Shown in pieces: positions 35,127 to 44,157 of a stretch of 64,000 bases of DNA (position 1 is its first letter; each line of letters opens with the position of its first letter). Where the stretch lies: positions 41,244 to 105,243 of the forward strand of contig NZ_AOJG01000040.1 in NCBI RefSeq assembly GCF_000337375.1. The letters are read 5' to 3'. The notes under the pieces are model-generated. The model made no database searches and was not told where the DNA came from. It saw only the letters and a list, made by a program, of their open reading frames with translations. The stretch is from Halorubrum lipolyticum DSM 21995 (GTDB taxonomy: Archaea > Halobacteriota > Halobacteria > Halobacteriales > Haloferacaceae). Position numbers and translations under genes: made by a program.

Positions 35127-35470
35127 CACTGATCACCCGACAGGTTCTCGACGACGACGTGGGACTTCGTCTTCGAGAGCGGTCGCGTCTCCGCGATTTT
35201 CACTTCGTCACCGACTTCGAGCGAGTCGAGCACGCCCGGCACGTGGGCCGGGATGCGCGAGCGACGCTTCATGTACCGGTCGTATTTCGGTACGAACACG
35301 TCGTATTCTCGCTCGACGATGACGGTCTTTTCCATATCCGTCGACACGACCGTTCCCTCACGGGTCTGGCCGCGGACGGAGAGCTGCCCGTAGAACGGGC
35401 ACTTCTCGTAGTCGTAATCCTCCGGGTTGTCTGGCTCCGGAGGCGTGGGTACGTCGATTCCTATCGCCAT
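35126..35470 (-). CDS. rps17: 30S ribosomal protein uS17
   Basis: This 114-residue protein has the archaeal uS17 core [19 protein letters not shown] and [15 protein letters not shown]. The ATG at 35470 lies inside the end of the rnp1 gene, overlapping it by ten bases, so the two are translated in tight succession. Confidence 0.95.
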   Translation of the reverse strand: MAIGIDVPTPPEPDNPEDYDYEKCPFYGQLSVRGQTREGTVVSTDMEKTVIVEREYDVFVPKYDRYMKRRSRIPAHVPGVLDSLEVGDEVKIAETRPLSKTKSHVVVENLSGDQ

Positions 35471-35919
35471 TGTGTGACACCTTGTTCGGTGCGTTCGGCG
35501 GGTCGATACCGCAACCGATCGCCATCCACCGTTACGTAGACCGCGTCTTTGCACTCGCCGCGATGGCTCGCCGGACCCGCGTCGTCACCGGTGACGACGC
35601 TTGTGGACCCGGACGGGCCAGACTGACGGGGGCGGACCCCCGTAGTATCCGACCCGAGTTGGGACGCGGACCCCGACGACTGACCGTCGTCGGCGGCTTC
35701 ATCTGTGCGAGCGGTCGGGACATCGACGACCGCGAACTCCAACGTCGCGCCCGATTTGGGCACGCGTTTGTCCCCCGACCCCGTCCGCACCACGAGGGTG
35801 CCGAACGTCTCGGACAGCACGCGACCGGCGATGCCCACGTGGGCGTCGCTGTCGGCGTCGACCACCCGAACCGGGAGGCCAACGAGTTCGTGCCGGACGA
35901 GCGTGTCGGGGGAGATCAT
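35461..35919 (-). CDS. rnp1: RNase P protein component 1 (Rpp29 homolog)
   Basis: This 152-residue protein begins ISPDTLVRHELVGLPVRVVD and ends with DAVYVTVDGDRLRYRPAERT, the Sm-like fold of archaeal Rnp1, which supports tRNA 5' end processing by RNase P RNA. About 50 residues between the last strands (around 70-120) are Ser/Gly/Asp-rich and look like an insertion. It sits between uL29 and uS17, the usual archaeal place. Confidence 0.92.
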   Translation of the reverse strand: MISPDTLVRHELVGLPVRVVDADSDAHVGIAGRVLSETFGTLVVRTGSGDKRVPKSGATLEFAVVDVPTARTDEAADDGQSSGSASQLGSDTTGVRPRQSGPSGSTSVVTGDDAGPASHRGECKDAVYVTVDGDRLRYRPAERTEQGVTQWR

Positions 35920-35921
35920 CG

Positions 35922-36134
35922 TTATTCGTCGTCGAAGTCGCCTTCTTCCGCCTGGATCGTCTTGATCCGCGCGATCGTCTTCTTCAGCTCCTTGACGCGG
36001 CCGGGGCTCTCCGGCATGCCGCCGGCGGCCCGCTGCGCCTTCGAGTTGAGCAGTTCGGTCTCGAGCTCGTCCAGTTCGACCTGTCGCTCGGCCGCGGTCA
36101 TGTCGCGGATCTCGTCGGTGTAGAGGATCGCCAT
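35922..36134 (-). CDS. rpl29: 50S ribosomal protein uL29
   Basis: This 70-residue protein is one helical hairpin with MTAAERQVELDELETELLNSKA and ARIKTIQAEE, as in uL29 near the exit tunnel. It starts immediately after the uS3 stop. Confidence 0.95.
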   Translation of the reverse strand: MAILYTDEIRDMTAAERQVELDELETELLNSKAQRAAGGMPESPGRVKELKKTIARIKTIQAEEGDFDDE

Positions 36135-37079
36135 CTATTCGTCCTCCTCGTCTTCGTCCGCAGCCTCCATCTCCGCGACGAGGTCTGCGGCCTCCTCTTC
36201 GATCTCCTCGTCGAGCTCCTCGACGTCGTCGGCGTCGACGTCCTCGTCGCCGACCGGTTCCTCGGCGGCGACGTCGGTCGCCTCCGTGGCCGTGTCCTGG
36301 GTCTCCTCGGCGACTTCCTCGACGACCTCCTCGTCGATGACGTCGGCGGGGTCCTCGTCGGGCACCTCGACGTCATCGTCGGCGCCCACGTCGGGCACCT
36401 CGTCTGGCTCCTCTTCGAGGAGCGACTCGACGCCCTCGTCGGCGTCGGCGCCGACCGCCGCCTGCTCGACCTCCGGGACCTCGGCGTCCTCGCGGATGTC
36501 GAAGTCGTCCGGGAGCTGCGCGCCCGGCGGGATGATCTTCACGTTGACACCGATCGTCCCGAGCTTCATCACCGCGACGCCCTGGCCGTGGTCGACGACC
36601 TCCTCCGCGGGCTCGCCGTTGTGCTTGATGTAGCCGCGGTTGAACTTCTCGACGCGCGAGCGCGCGCCGGTGACCTTCCCGCTGAGGACGATCTCGGCGC
36701 CCAGCGCGCCGGCATCCATGATCCGGTCGATGGTCGTGTGACCGGCCTTCCGGAAGTACCAGCCGCGCTCTAAGGCGTTCGCGAGGCGGTCCGCGACGAT
36801 CTGTGCGTTCAGGTCGGGCTCGTCGACCTCCTGAACGTCGATCTGCGGGTCGTCCATGTCGAAGCGGTCCTCGAGCTCGGTGGTGATCTTGCGGATGTTC
36901 TTCCCGCCCTTCCCGATCACCATGCCGGGCTTTTCGGCCTTCAGGACGATCTGCGTCCCCATCGGCGTCTGAGCGACGTCCATGCCGCCGTAGCCGGCGC
37001 GACCGAGCTCGTCCGCGAAGAACTCGTTGATCTGTGAACGGCGCAGGCCGTCCTCGATGAATTGGTGTTCGTCAGCCAT
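36135..37079 (-). CDS. rps3: 30S ribosomal protein uS3 with long acidic tail
   Basis: This 314-residue protein has the uS3 KH domain ([18 protein letters not shown]) and the C-terminal domain with [20 protein letters not shown], ending near residue 205. Roughly 110 further residues are almost purely Asp/Glu/Val/Ala, a common haloarchaeal extension with no known fold. The ATG overlaps the uL22 stop by one base. Confidence 0.95.
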   Translation of the reverse strand: MADEHQFIEDGLRRSQINEFFADELGRAGYGGMDVAQTPMGTQIVLKAEKPGMVIGKGGKNIRKITTELEDRFDMDDPQIDVQEVDEPDLNAQIVADRLANALERGWYFRKAGHTTIDRIMDAGALGAEIVLSGKVTGARSRVEKFNRGYIKHNGEPAEEVVDHGQGVAVMKLGTIGVNVKIIPPGAQLPDDFDIREDAEVPEVEQAAVGADADEGVESLLEEEPDEVPDVGADDDVEVPDEDPADVIDEEVVEEVAEETQDTATEATDVAAEEPVGDEDVDADDVEELDEEIEEEAADLVAEMEAADEDEEDE

Positions 37080-37543
37080 TATTCGTCAGCCTCCGGGTCC
37101 TCGATGATGAGTTCGACGTCGGCGAGCGTGGTGTTCCACTGGGTCGCGCCCGCGGCTCGCGGGTTTCGCCCCGGTCGTTCGCCGACCTTGTGGGGGGCGA
37201 CGTGTTTGATAATCATCTCGTCGCCGTCGAATCCCTGTTCGGTCGCGTTGTTCTTGACGTTCTCCAGGAGCTTCAGGAAGTCCTTGGCGGCCTTCTCGGG
37301 GTAGCGCCCCGCGTCCCAGCCGTCGATGTCGGAGCGGTGGCCCGCGCCGGCGTTGTGCTGGCGCATCGGCACCGAGGTCTCCTCGTCGATGACTTCCTGC
37401 AGGAACTCCTCGGCGTCGGCGACCGTCTCGCCTTTGATCTCCCGGGAGATCTCCTTGCTGTCCTTCACGCTGATGGGCCGGTCGCGGAGCATCCCCTTGG
37501 CGGTGGTCTCCGGGTCGGCCTCGACGCTGTAGTTGATTCCCAT
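37079..37543 (-). CDS. rpl22: 50S ribosomal protein uL22
   Basis: This 154-residue protein begins [18 protein letters not shown] and ends with [20 protein letters not shown], typical of archaeal uL22, which lines the exit tunnel. It starts three bases after uS19. Confidence 0.95.
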   Translation of the reverse strand: MGINYSVEADPETTAKGMLRDRPISVKDSKEISREIKGETVADAEEFLQEVIDEETSVPMRQHNAGAGHRSDIDGWDAGRYPEKAAKDFLKLLENVKNNATEQGFDGDEMIIKHVAPHKVGERPGRNPRAAGATQWNTTLADVELIIEDPEADE

Positions 37544-37546
37544 GGG

Positions 37547-37972
37547 TTACTTGAGGGGCACGAACTTCGAGGACCGGGTCGCGCCGATGCCGGCCTGACC
37601 GTGTTCGACGGTGCTTCGAGTCAGGTGGAACTCGCCGAGGTAGTGACCGATCATCTCGGGTTCGACCTGCACGCGCTCGAAGCTGTGTCCGTTGTACACG
37701 GAGAAGGTGACGCCGACGAACTCCGGAAGGACCGGCATGTCGCGCAGATGCGTCCGGATCGGGTCGTCCGCCGTCGTCTCCTTGTCGCGGCTCCGGACCG
37801 TCTCCAGCAGCTTCTGCTGTTCGGTGCCGAGTCCGCGAACGATGCTTCGCCGCTGGCGTGCGGGGAGCAGTTCCGCCACTTCGTCTACGTCCATCTCCTG
37901 CAGCTCGTCGAGCGAGTGACCGCGGTAGGCGAACTCCTTGCCCTCGCGGCCTGTTCGGTAATCAGAACTCAT
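37547..37972 (-). CDS. rps19: 30S ribosomal protein uS19
   Basis: This 141-residue protein has [14 protein letters not shown] and the conserved [20 protein letters not shown] segment. Its ATG overlaps the uL2 stop by four bases. Confidence 0.95.
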   Translation of the reverse strand: MSSDYRTGREGKEFAYRGHSLDELQEMDVDEVAELLPARQRRSIVRGLGTEQQKLLETVRSRDKETTADDPIRTHLRDMPVLPEFVGVTFSVYNGHSFERVQVEPEMIGHYLGEFHLTRSTVEHGQAGIGATRSSKFVPLK

Positions 37973-38691
37973 TTGTTGCCACCTCGTCCGGTGCGCTTGG
38001 ATGCGATGTCACCGACCTTCCGTCCCGGCGGGGCGTCCCGCGAGACCGACTTCGGCTGGCCGGGGTGTTGGCGACCGCCCCCACCGAAGGGGTGGTCGAC
38101 GGCGTTCATCGCGACGCCGCGCACGCGCGGGTACTTGGTCCCGCGCGCCTTCATTTTGTGGTACTTGTTACCGGCCTTGACGAAGGGCTTCTCCGTCCGT
38201 CCGCCGCCCGCGACCACGCCGATCGTGGCGCGACACTGCGGGTCGAGCCGCTTCACTTCCCCGCTGGGAAGCTGGACGACCGCGACGTCGCGGTCGTGGG
38301 TGAGAAGCGTCGCCGACACGCCGGATGCGCGCGCGAACTTCCCGCCGTCTCCGCGGTTACTCTCGACGTTACAGACCGGAACGCCCTCGGGGATCTCCGC
38401 CAGCGGGAGCGTGTTCCCGGGCTTGATCTCCGCGCTCACGCCGACCTGAATCGTCTCGCCCACGCGCACGCCTTCCGGCGCGAGCACGAGCCGACGGTCG
38501 TCGTCCTCGAACTCGATCTCCGCGAGCGGAGCCGAGCGAGCGGGGTCGTGTTCGATCCCGACGATCTCGCCGGTGATCGTGTCCACGTCTTCGAGCTTCT
38601 TGTGCGACAGTTCCGCCTTGTAGCGGTGGGACGGGGCCCGGAACGTCGGGCCGCCGCGTCCACGCCGCTGTCCTTGGATTCGTCGTCCCAT
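37969..38691 (-). CDS. rpl2: 50S ribosomal protein uL2
   Basis: This 240-residue protein begins with [18 protein letters not shown] and includes [19 protein letters not shown], the loop with the His close to the peptidyl-transferase centre. Length is normal for archaea. It follows uL23 by one base. Confidence 0.96.
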   Translation of the reverse strand: MGRRIQGQRRGRGGPTFRAPSHRYKAELSHKKLEDVDTITGEIVGIEHDPARSAPLAEIEFEDDDRRLVLAPEGVRVGETIQVGVSAEIKPGNTLPLAEIPEGVPVCNVESNRGDGGKFARASGVSATLLTHDRDVAVVQLPSGEVKRLDPQCRATIGVVAGGGRTEKPFVKAGNKYHKMKARGTKYPRVRGVAMNAVDHPFGGGGRQHPGQPKSVSRDAPPGRKVGDIASKRTGRGGNK

Positions 38692-38692
38692 C

Positions 38693-38947
38693 TCAGAACA
38701 CCCCGATGCGCGATGCGATCTCGGTCGCGTCGTCGTCCTCGGAGAGCGTGACGGTGGCCTTCTTCGCGCCCTGCGGGGTCACCTGCGTGTTCACGTCCAC
38801 GACGGAGACGTCGTACCGGTCCTGCACTTCCTCGCGGACCTCGGGCTTGGTCGCGTCGACGTCGACGAGGAACAGCAGCTTGTTCTTGAAGTCCATCTCG
38901 TTCATCGCCTGCTCGGTGACGATCGGATGCTCGATGATGGAGTTCAT
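38693..38947 (-). CDS. rpl23: 50S ribosomal protein uL23
   Basis: This 84-residue protein starts NSIIEHPIVTEQAMNEMD and contains NKLLFLVDVDATKPEVREEV, the uL23 pattern at the tunnel exit where SRP docks. The ATG at 38947 overlaps the uL4 stop, and an earlier in-frame start at 38983 is less likely. Confidence 0.95.
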   Translation of the reverse strand: MNSIIEHPIVTEQAMNEMDFKNKLLFLVDVDATKPEVREEVQDRYDVSVVDVNTQVTPQGAKKATVTLSEDDDATEIASRIGVF

Positions 38948-39690
38948 CGGTCGGCCACCTCCTCGACGGCGCTCTCGGTCCACAGCGTGAGTCGGCCCGG
39001 GTGCGCACCCGGCGCGAGGTCCTCAGCGTTGACCTCTCGCGCGGTCGCGACGTCGACGCCCGAAAGGTTTCGGGCGGCGCGGGACGGCTCCTCGCTGGTG
39101 ACGACCAAGACGGACTTCGGCTGGCTGTACTTGCGACCGCGGGTCTTCCCGCGGCCGGCTCGGACAGAGCGACCCTCCTCGGCGCGCTCGATGTCGGCGT
39201 CGGCGCCGACGGCCTCGAGCACGCCCAGGGCCTCCTGGGTCTTCTCGAGGTTCTCGAATTCGTCGCTCACGACGAGCGGGAGATCGAGGTCCTCGTCGAA
39301 CGCGTGTCCGCGCTCGGCGACGAGCTCGGGGTCGGCGGTGGCCGCGATGGCCGACCGGATCGCGAGCTGTCGTTCCTTGTCGTTGAGGCTCTTCGTCTGG
39401 TCCTTCTCGGCCTTCGGCGGGTGCGCGGCGCGGCCCGAAACGGCGTTCGGGACGCGGCGGGCGACGTTCTCGGAGCGCGGGATGTGCGCGAGCCCGCGCC
39501 CGGAGCCGAACGACTCCGCGGGGGTTCGCAGCCCGGCGAACTCGTCGGCACCGTAGGCCTGTTTCCGGTTAGCCTGTGCGGCGGAGACCGCCCGACCGAT
39601 GAGGTCCGGTCGGAACGCGGTCTCGAAGATCGCCGGCAGCTCGATGCTGCCAGCGTCCCCGCCGTCCAGGTCGTGTACTGTTGCGTTCAT
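38944..39690 (-). CDS. rpl4: 50S ribosomal protein uL4
   Basis: This 248-residue protein begins NATVHDLDGGDAGSIELP and carries the tunnel loop region FGSGRGLAHIPRSENVARRV. Its archaeal C-terminus includes VLVVTSEEPSRAARNLSG. It lies three bases after uL3. Confidence 0.95.
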   Translation of the reverse strand: MNATVHDLDGGDAGSIELPAIFETAFRPDLIGRAVSAAQANRKQAYGADEFAGLRTPAESFGSGRGLAHIPRSENVARRVPNAVSGRAAHPPKAEKDQTKSLNDKERQLAIRSAIAATADPELVAERGHAFDEDLDLPLVVSDEFENLEKTQEALGVLEAVGADADIERAEEGRSVRAGRGKTRGRKYSQPKSVLVVTSEEPSRAARNLSGVDVATAREVNAEDLAPGAHPGRLTLWTESAVEEVADR

Positions 39691-39693
39691 GGA

Positions 39694-40710
39694 TTATCCC
39701 TGGTTGGATGCGGTGGATACGTACCGGACCTCGGGATCGAGGCGCGGCTGGTCGTTCGGCCGGATGGCCGGGCGGAACCGAAGCAGGCGCTTGTCCGGAC
39801 CGGGCAGCGAGCCCTTGATGAGCGCGTACTCGCCGTCGACCTCGCCGTAGTTGACGAAGCCGCCGTCGACGGAGGCGTCGTCGCCCTCGCCGAAGTCGAT
39901 GAGGCGCTTGTTGAGCTCGGTGCGCTGGTGGTAGCCGGTCTGCCCCTGCTGGGGAACGGTGGAGCGAACGCGGGAGGGGTTCCACGGACCGAGGTTGCCG
40001 ATCCGGCGCCGCCATCCCTGGCGGGCGTGTTTGCCCTTCCGCTTCTGCACGCCCCAGCGCTTGACGGGACCCTGCGTCCCCTTCCCCTTCGTGATGCCCG
40101 AGACGTCGGTGTACTGACCCGCGCGGAAGACGTCGCCGAACTCGTGGGCGCCGCCCTCCGCGACGAGGTCGAGGCCGAAGTCGACGCGCTCCTCGAGGGA
40201 GCCGCCGCCGACTCGGGTCTCCATCACGTCGGGCTTCTTCTTGGGTACGTTCGCGAGCTCCGAGGGGACGGTGTGGGTGATGACGCGGACGTCGTCGACC
40301 GCGCCCTCGTCGAGCAGCGCGCGCAGCTCATCGGCGTCCTCCTCGAAGGTGTCCTCCGCCGGGAGGTCGAGCGCGCGGTCGAGCTCCTCGTGGAACTCGG
40401 TCGCCCAGACCTCTTCGACCGGCTTCTTTCCGTACGGCGTCTGTTCGTAGGCACGCAGGGCCACCGCGTACATCGGCGGCGTCTCGACGACGGTGACGGG
40501 AACGGACGTTTCCATCCCCTCACGCGGCGAGTTGGCCTCGTCGTTGACCATAACGACGTGCGTCATTCCGGCCTTGTAGCCGGCGAACCCCTGCAGTGCG
40601 GGGGCTCCGTCGTCGTCGGGCCACGATCGAATGCGCGGGACCTCTCGGTCTGCGCGGGTACGCGGGCCGTAGCCCAGCGAGCCTTTTCGTGGTCGGCTTG
40701 GTTGTGGCAT
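39694..40710 (-). CDS. rpl3: 50S ribosomal protein uL3
   Basis: This 338-residue protein begins PQPSRPRKGSLGYGPRTRAD, as in archaeal uL3, and has the conserved VSGITKGKGTQGPVKRWGVQ region. It is one of the first assembly proteins. It starts four bases after the methyltransferase gene. Confidence 0.96.
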   Translation of the reverse strand: MPQPSRPRKGSLGYGPRTRADREVPRIRSWPDDDGAPALQGFAGYKAGMTHVVMVNDEANSPREGMETSVPVTVVETPPMYAVALRAYEQTPYGKKPVEEVWATEFHEELDRALDLPAEDTFEEDADELRALLDEGAVDDVRVITHTVPSELANVPKKKPDVMETRVGGGSLEERVDFGLDLVAEGGAHEFGDVFRAGQYTDVSGITKGKGTQGPVKRWGVQKRKGKHARQGWRRRIGNLGPWNPSRVRSTVPQQGQTGYHQRTELNKRLIDFGEGDDASVDGGFVNYGEVDGEYALIKGSLPGPDKRLLRFRPAIRPNDQPRLDPEVRYVSTASNQG

Positions 40711-40714
40711 GTGT

Positions 40715-41581
40715 TTACTCCGTGAGTGTGAGCGAGCCGAGAGTCACGAACAGAGCCTCCTCCGTCCGGACGACCTCGCTCGCCTGTGCCGGGATCGTGT
40801 TCAGCCAGAGGTCGAACCCCGGATCGGGTTCGACCGAGCGGCCGTCGGCAACGGCCGCCCGAATGCCGTCGGGCGAAAGCCCGAGCATCTCCGGAAGCCC
40901 TCGTTCGGGCGAGCCGAAGGCGACGGTGTACCCGCCGGCCTCCCGCGCGTCCGAGACGATGCCGCCGAGCCGCGAGACGGAGAGTTCCTCCCCGTGTCGC
41001 GACGTCGCGACGGCCAAGCCGTCGCCGGCGAGCGCTTCCGACAGGTCCGCTCCCACGACCTGGAACCCCTCCTCGGGCTTCCCGGTGATGCGGGCGCGGA
41101 CCGGTTCTCTCGAAGAGACCCTGATGGTGACGCGCTCCCCTTGCTCGACCTCCATTCCGGAGGGAACGAGCAGGGAGATCGGGTGTTCCCGCAGCGGGGA
41201 ATTGACCCGGACGCGGCCTTCAGGTCCGACCTCGGTCACGAGTCCCTGTGTTTTCGACTCTTCCCCGCTAGGGGTCGAGCCGGTCCGCCACGGCACGCGG
41301 AGCGGCGGGAGCACGCCGACGTACCGGAGCTCGTCGCGCTCCCCCCAGAGATCCTTGCGGAGCTCCGGCGGGGTCGCGGCGTACCCCAGCACGGTCCGAA
41401 CGTACTCGCCGCCCCGTCGCCGCTCGCCTTCCCTGTCGGGGAAGACGACCAGTCGATCCGCCCGGAACACCGCCGCCGCACGGGCGACGTAGCCGAGTTT
41501 GCGAGTCGCCTCGCGAGCGTCCTCGGCCTCCCGGACGACCGAAGACGGAACGCAGATCGTGAGTCCGTCTTCGGTACGCAT
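40715..41581 (-). CDS. SPOUT-type RNA methyltransferase (Methyltrn_RNA_3 family)
   Basis: This 288-residue protein has RTEDGLTICVPSSVVREAED and KLGYVARAAAVFRADRLVVF at the start, an OB-like insert, and ends with GFDLWLNTIPAQASEVVRTE, where a SAM-binding trefoil knot is formed. The family is the archaeal putative rRNA N-methyltransferase often placed upstream of uL3. It probably modifies rRNA. The ATG at 41581 is preferred, though a GTG at 41617 also keeps the frame. A TTTTAC box about 40 bases upstream may serve as the operon promoter. Confidence 0.83.
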   Translation of the reverse strand: MRTEDGLTICVPSSVVREAEDAREATRKLGYVARAAAVFRADRLVVFPDREGERRRGGEYVRTVLGYAATPPELRKDLWGERDELRYVGVLPPLRVPWRTGSTPSGEESKTQGLVTEVGPEGRVRVNSPLREHPISLLVPSGMEVEQGERVTIRVSSREPVRARITGKPEEGFQVVGADLSEALAGDGLAVATSRHGEELSVSRLGGIVSDAREAGGYTVAFGSPERGLPEMLGLSPDGIRAAVADGRSVEPDPGFDLWLNTIPAQASEVVRTEEALFVTLGSLTLTE

Positions 41582-41726
41582 CGTGGCGAGACTGTACCCC
41601 TCGATTTCGGACGGCACCGTAAAAGGATAGCGGTCCCGCTTCCGGGCTGTGGAGCGTTCACACGGTTTCTGGCCGGTGATTTCGGCTCAGATCCGAGGTA
41701 CGCACCCACACGATCGCCGCGGGCCG

Positions 41727-43013
41727 TCAGACCGGGACGATCCGCGCGACCGGCGCGTCGCCGTCGTCGACCGCGACGTAGAGGTGACCTGTGGCCGGTT
41801 CGACCGCGAGCGCCCGGACCCGCCAGTCTCGGTCGGCGAGGAGGGGATCGCGCTCGGTGACGTCGGCGTCGTCGGTACCGACGCCATCGACGGTGAACCG
41901 CCCGAGATACCGACCGGCGAGGGTCCCCGCGAACAGGTCGCCGCGCCACTCGGGGAACGCGTCGCCGTCGTAGAAGACGGCGCCGCTCGGCGGGAAGCCG
42001 CCCGAGCCGCACGGCCAGTAGTGGACCGGCGCGACCACGTCGCCGCGCTCCCGGTGGCTCGGCGCGACGCGCTCGTCGGTCCCGTACCGGCACGCCTCGC
42101 TGGCTATCGGCCAGCCGTAGTTGCCGCCGCGCTCGATCGCGTTGATCTCGTCGCCGTCCTCCTCGCCGTGCTCGCACTGCCAGACCGCCCCGGTCTCGGG
42201 ACGGACCGTCATCGCCTGCGGGTTCCGGTGCCCGTAGCTGTAGACCGCGTCCGCGGCCTCCGCGTCGTCGACGAACGGGTTGCCGGGGTGGGCGTCGCCG
42301 TCGGGCGTCAGTCGCAGCGTCGATCCGAGCTCGTTCGAGCGGTCCTGCGAGACGTGATCGGGGCCGAACTCCGTGTCGCGCCGGTCGCCGACCGTGACGA
42401 ACAGCGCGCCGTCGGGTCCGAACGTCGCTCGCGAGCCGAAGTGCTGATCCGAGTCGACGAACGGCTCCGCGACGTGGATCGCCTCGAACCCGTCGAGCGC
42501 GGGGAAGTCGGCGTCGGAGAGCGCGAGCCGCCCGCTCCCGACGTGGGTCGTCGACTCCCCGGCGTCGTTCGTCGCCGCGTACGTGAGGTACACGCGCGCG
42601 TCGCCCGAGAACTCCGGGTGGACCGCGACGTCGAGGAGCCCGCCCTGCCCGGCGGCGCGGACCTCGGGAACGCCCTCGACGGTCGACCGAGAGCCGTCCT
42701 CGGGATCCACCAGCGAGAGCCGGCCGGGACGCTCCGTCACGAGGAGGCGGCCGTCGTCCGGGAGGAACGCGATTCCCCACGGGTTCTCGAACCCCTCGGC
42801 GACGTTCTCGACCGCGTACTCGACGTCTGCGCCGTCATCGGGCGGAGCGTCGGTGCCGTCGGTATCGTTGCTGTCGTCGTCGGTGCCGTCGGTGCCATCG
42901 CTGCCGTCGTTCCCCCCGTCGCCGAGACAGCCGGCGAGCGAGAGCGCCGCGAGGCCGCCGGTGGCTCGGAGTACGGTGCGTCTGTCGGCGGCGGAGGCAG
43001 GCTGGCGCGTCAT
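41727..43013 (-). CDS. PQQ-dependent sugar dehydrogenase-type lipoprotein
   Basis: This 428-residue protein has a Tat/lipobox-type start: RRTVLRATGG followed by ALSLAGC, so it is probably exported and lipid-anchored. A Gly/Asp/Thr linker precedes a six-bladed propeller with GFENPWGIAFLPDDGRLLVT, VAVHPEFSGDARVYLTY and YSYGHRNPQAMT, the aldose sugar (glucose/sorbosone) dehydrogenase family. It would oxidise sugars outside the cell using PQQ and pass electrons to the membrane. No PQQ synthesis genes are in view. Confidence 0.87.
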   Translation of the reverse strand: MTRQPASAADRRTVLRATGGLAALSLAGCLGDGGNDGSDGTDGTDDDSNDTDGTDAPPDDGADVEYAVENVAEGFENPWGIAFLPDDGRLLVTERPGRLSLVDPEDGSRSTVEGVPEVRAAGQGGLLDVAVHPEFSGDARVYLTYAATNDAGESTTHVGSGRLALSDADFPALDGFEAIHVAEPFVDSDQHFGSRATFGPDGALFVTVGDRRDTEFGPDHVSQDRSNELGSTLRLTPDGDAHPGNPFVDDAEAADAVYSYGHRNPQAMTVRPETGAVWQCEHGEEDGDEINAIERGGNYGWPIASEACRYGTDERVAPSHRERGDVVAPVHYWPCGSGGFPPSGAVFYDGDAFPEWRGDLFAGTLAGRYLGRFTVDGVGTDDADVTERDPLLADRDWRVRALAVEPATGHLYVAVDDGDAPVARIVPV

Positions 43014-43114
43014 GGAGGTCGTCTCTGTGTGCGTGTTGGCCGGGAGCCCGATGACGCTTCCGGCGGTCGGGTTCGAGTCGAAATCCCGCCCCCGACGGCC
43101 CTCGTTCGGAACGC

Positions 43115-43120
43115 TTATAT
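43115..43120 (+). promoter_or_regulatory. TATA box of the tRNA-Gly gene
   Basis: TTATAT, in the GCTTATATCTT context, lies about 35 bases before the tRNA, the right spacing for an archaeal tRNA promoter. Confidence 0.55.
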
Positions 43121-43153
43121 CTTCGACTCGGGCTATGTGCAGACGCGAAGCAC

Positions 43154-43224
43154 GCACCGGTAGTGTAGTGGTATCACGCAACCTTGCCATGGTTGCAACC
43201 CGAGTTCAAATCTCGGCCGGTGCA
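43154..43224 (+). tRNA. tRNA-Gly (anticodon GCC)
   Basis: A 71-base cloverleaf: acceptor arm GCACCGG pairs with CCGGTGC, a D arm around GTG/CAC, an anticodon arm CAACC-TTGCCAT-GGTTG with GCC in the loop, and a T arm CCGAG-TTCAAAT-CTCGG. The discriminator base is A and the CCA end is not encoded. No integrase is adjacent. Confidence 0.95.
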
Positions 43225-43313
43225 TTTTGCGAACTGACTTCGACGGTTAGCGCACGCTCCGCGGCGTTCCCCGACCGGTAGTTTCAATCGGCGATCCGCC
43301 GAACCTGTGGCGT

Positions 43314-44147
43314 GTGACCGTACCAACGAAGACGCTCCCGAGCGGCGCCGAGCTTCCGGGACTCGGACTGGGGACGTACGAACTCGACGGCCAGACGGCC
43401 GACAGCGTCCGCGCGGCGCTCGACGCCGGCTACGCGCATATCGACACCGCGGAGGGGTACCACAACGAGGAAGCCATCGGCGACGCCCTCGCGGAGTACG
43501 ACCGCGACGACGTGTTCCTCACCTCGAAGGTGCTCGCGAAGAACCTCAACTACGAGTCGGTGATCGAGTCGTGCGAGGCGTCGCTCGACCGACTCGGGAC
43601 CGACTACCTCGACCTGTATCTCGTCCACTGGCCCAACCCCGCGATCTCGCTGCGCGAGACGCTCCGAGCGATGGCGGAGCTCCGCGAACGCGGCCTCGTC
43701 CGCGACGTGGGCGTCTCGAACTTCAGCGCCTACCAGCTGAGTTGCGCGCACCACGTCTCTGATGTGCCGATCGCGGTCAACCAGATCGAGTTCCACCCGT
43801 GGTTCCAGCGCCCCGACCTCGTCGACTACTGCCGCGAGTCCGACACCGTGATCGAGGCGGCGGCACCGCTCGCGCGGACGGACGTGTTCGGCGACGAGGT
43901 CGTCGCCGAGCTCGCCGAGAAGTACGGGAAGAGCCCCGCGCAGGTCGTCCTCCGGTGGTCTGTCGACAGCGGCGTGGTCCCGCTGCCGCGGTCGTCGACG
44001 CCGGACCACGTCCGAGCTAACGCCGACCTCGACTGGGAGCTGGACGAGGCCGACCGGCGGCGGCTCGACGAGCGCGACCGCGACGAGCCGGTGTACGACA
44101 CCCCGGCCCGGGACTGGACGAGCGACGTGTACGGGATCGAGCAGTGA
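43314..44147 (+). CDS. Aldo/keto reductase
   Basis: This 277-residue TIM-barrel protein has the AKR catalytic tetrad in HIDTAEGY (Asp, Tyr), TSKV (Lys) and LVHWPN (His). The NADPH-binding end (VPLPRSSTPDHVRAN) is present. It is closest to the 2,5-diketogluconate/aldehyde reductase type, and the substrate is uncertain. The GTG at 43314 starts the conserved MTVPTKTLPSG. It converges with the Gfo6-like gene 10 bases away, and sugar-related genes surround it. Confidence 0.88.
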   Translation: MTVPTKTLPSGAELPGLGLGTYELDGQTADSVRAALDAGYAHIDTAEGYHNEEAIGDALAEYDRDDVFLTSKVLAKNLNYESVIESCEASLDRLGTDYLDLYLVHWPNPAISLRETLRAMAELRERGLVRDVGVSNFSAYQLSCAHHVSDVPIAVNQIEFHPWFQRPDLVDYCRESDTVIEAAAPLARTDVFGDEVVAELAEKYGKSPAQVVLRWSVDSGVVPLPRSSTPDHVRANADLDWELDEADRRRLDERDRDEPVYDTPARDWTSDVYGIEQ

Positions 44148-44157
44148 CGAGGCGCTA

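Noticed and set aside
43154..43224. Integration site in the tRNA-Gly gene
   Set aside because: No integrase, no repeated tRNA end and no composition change next to it.
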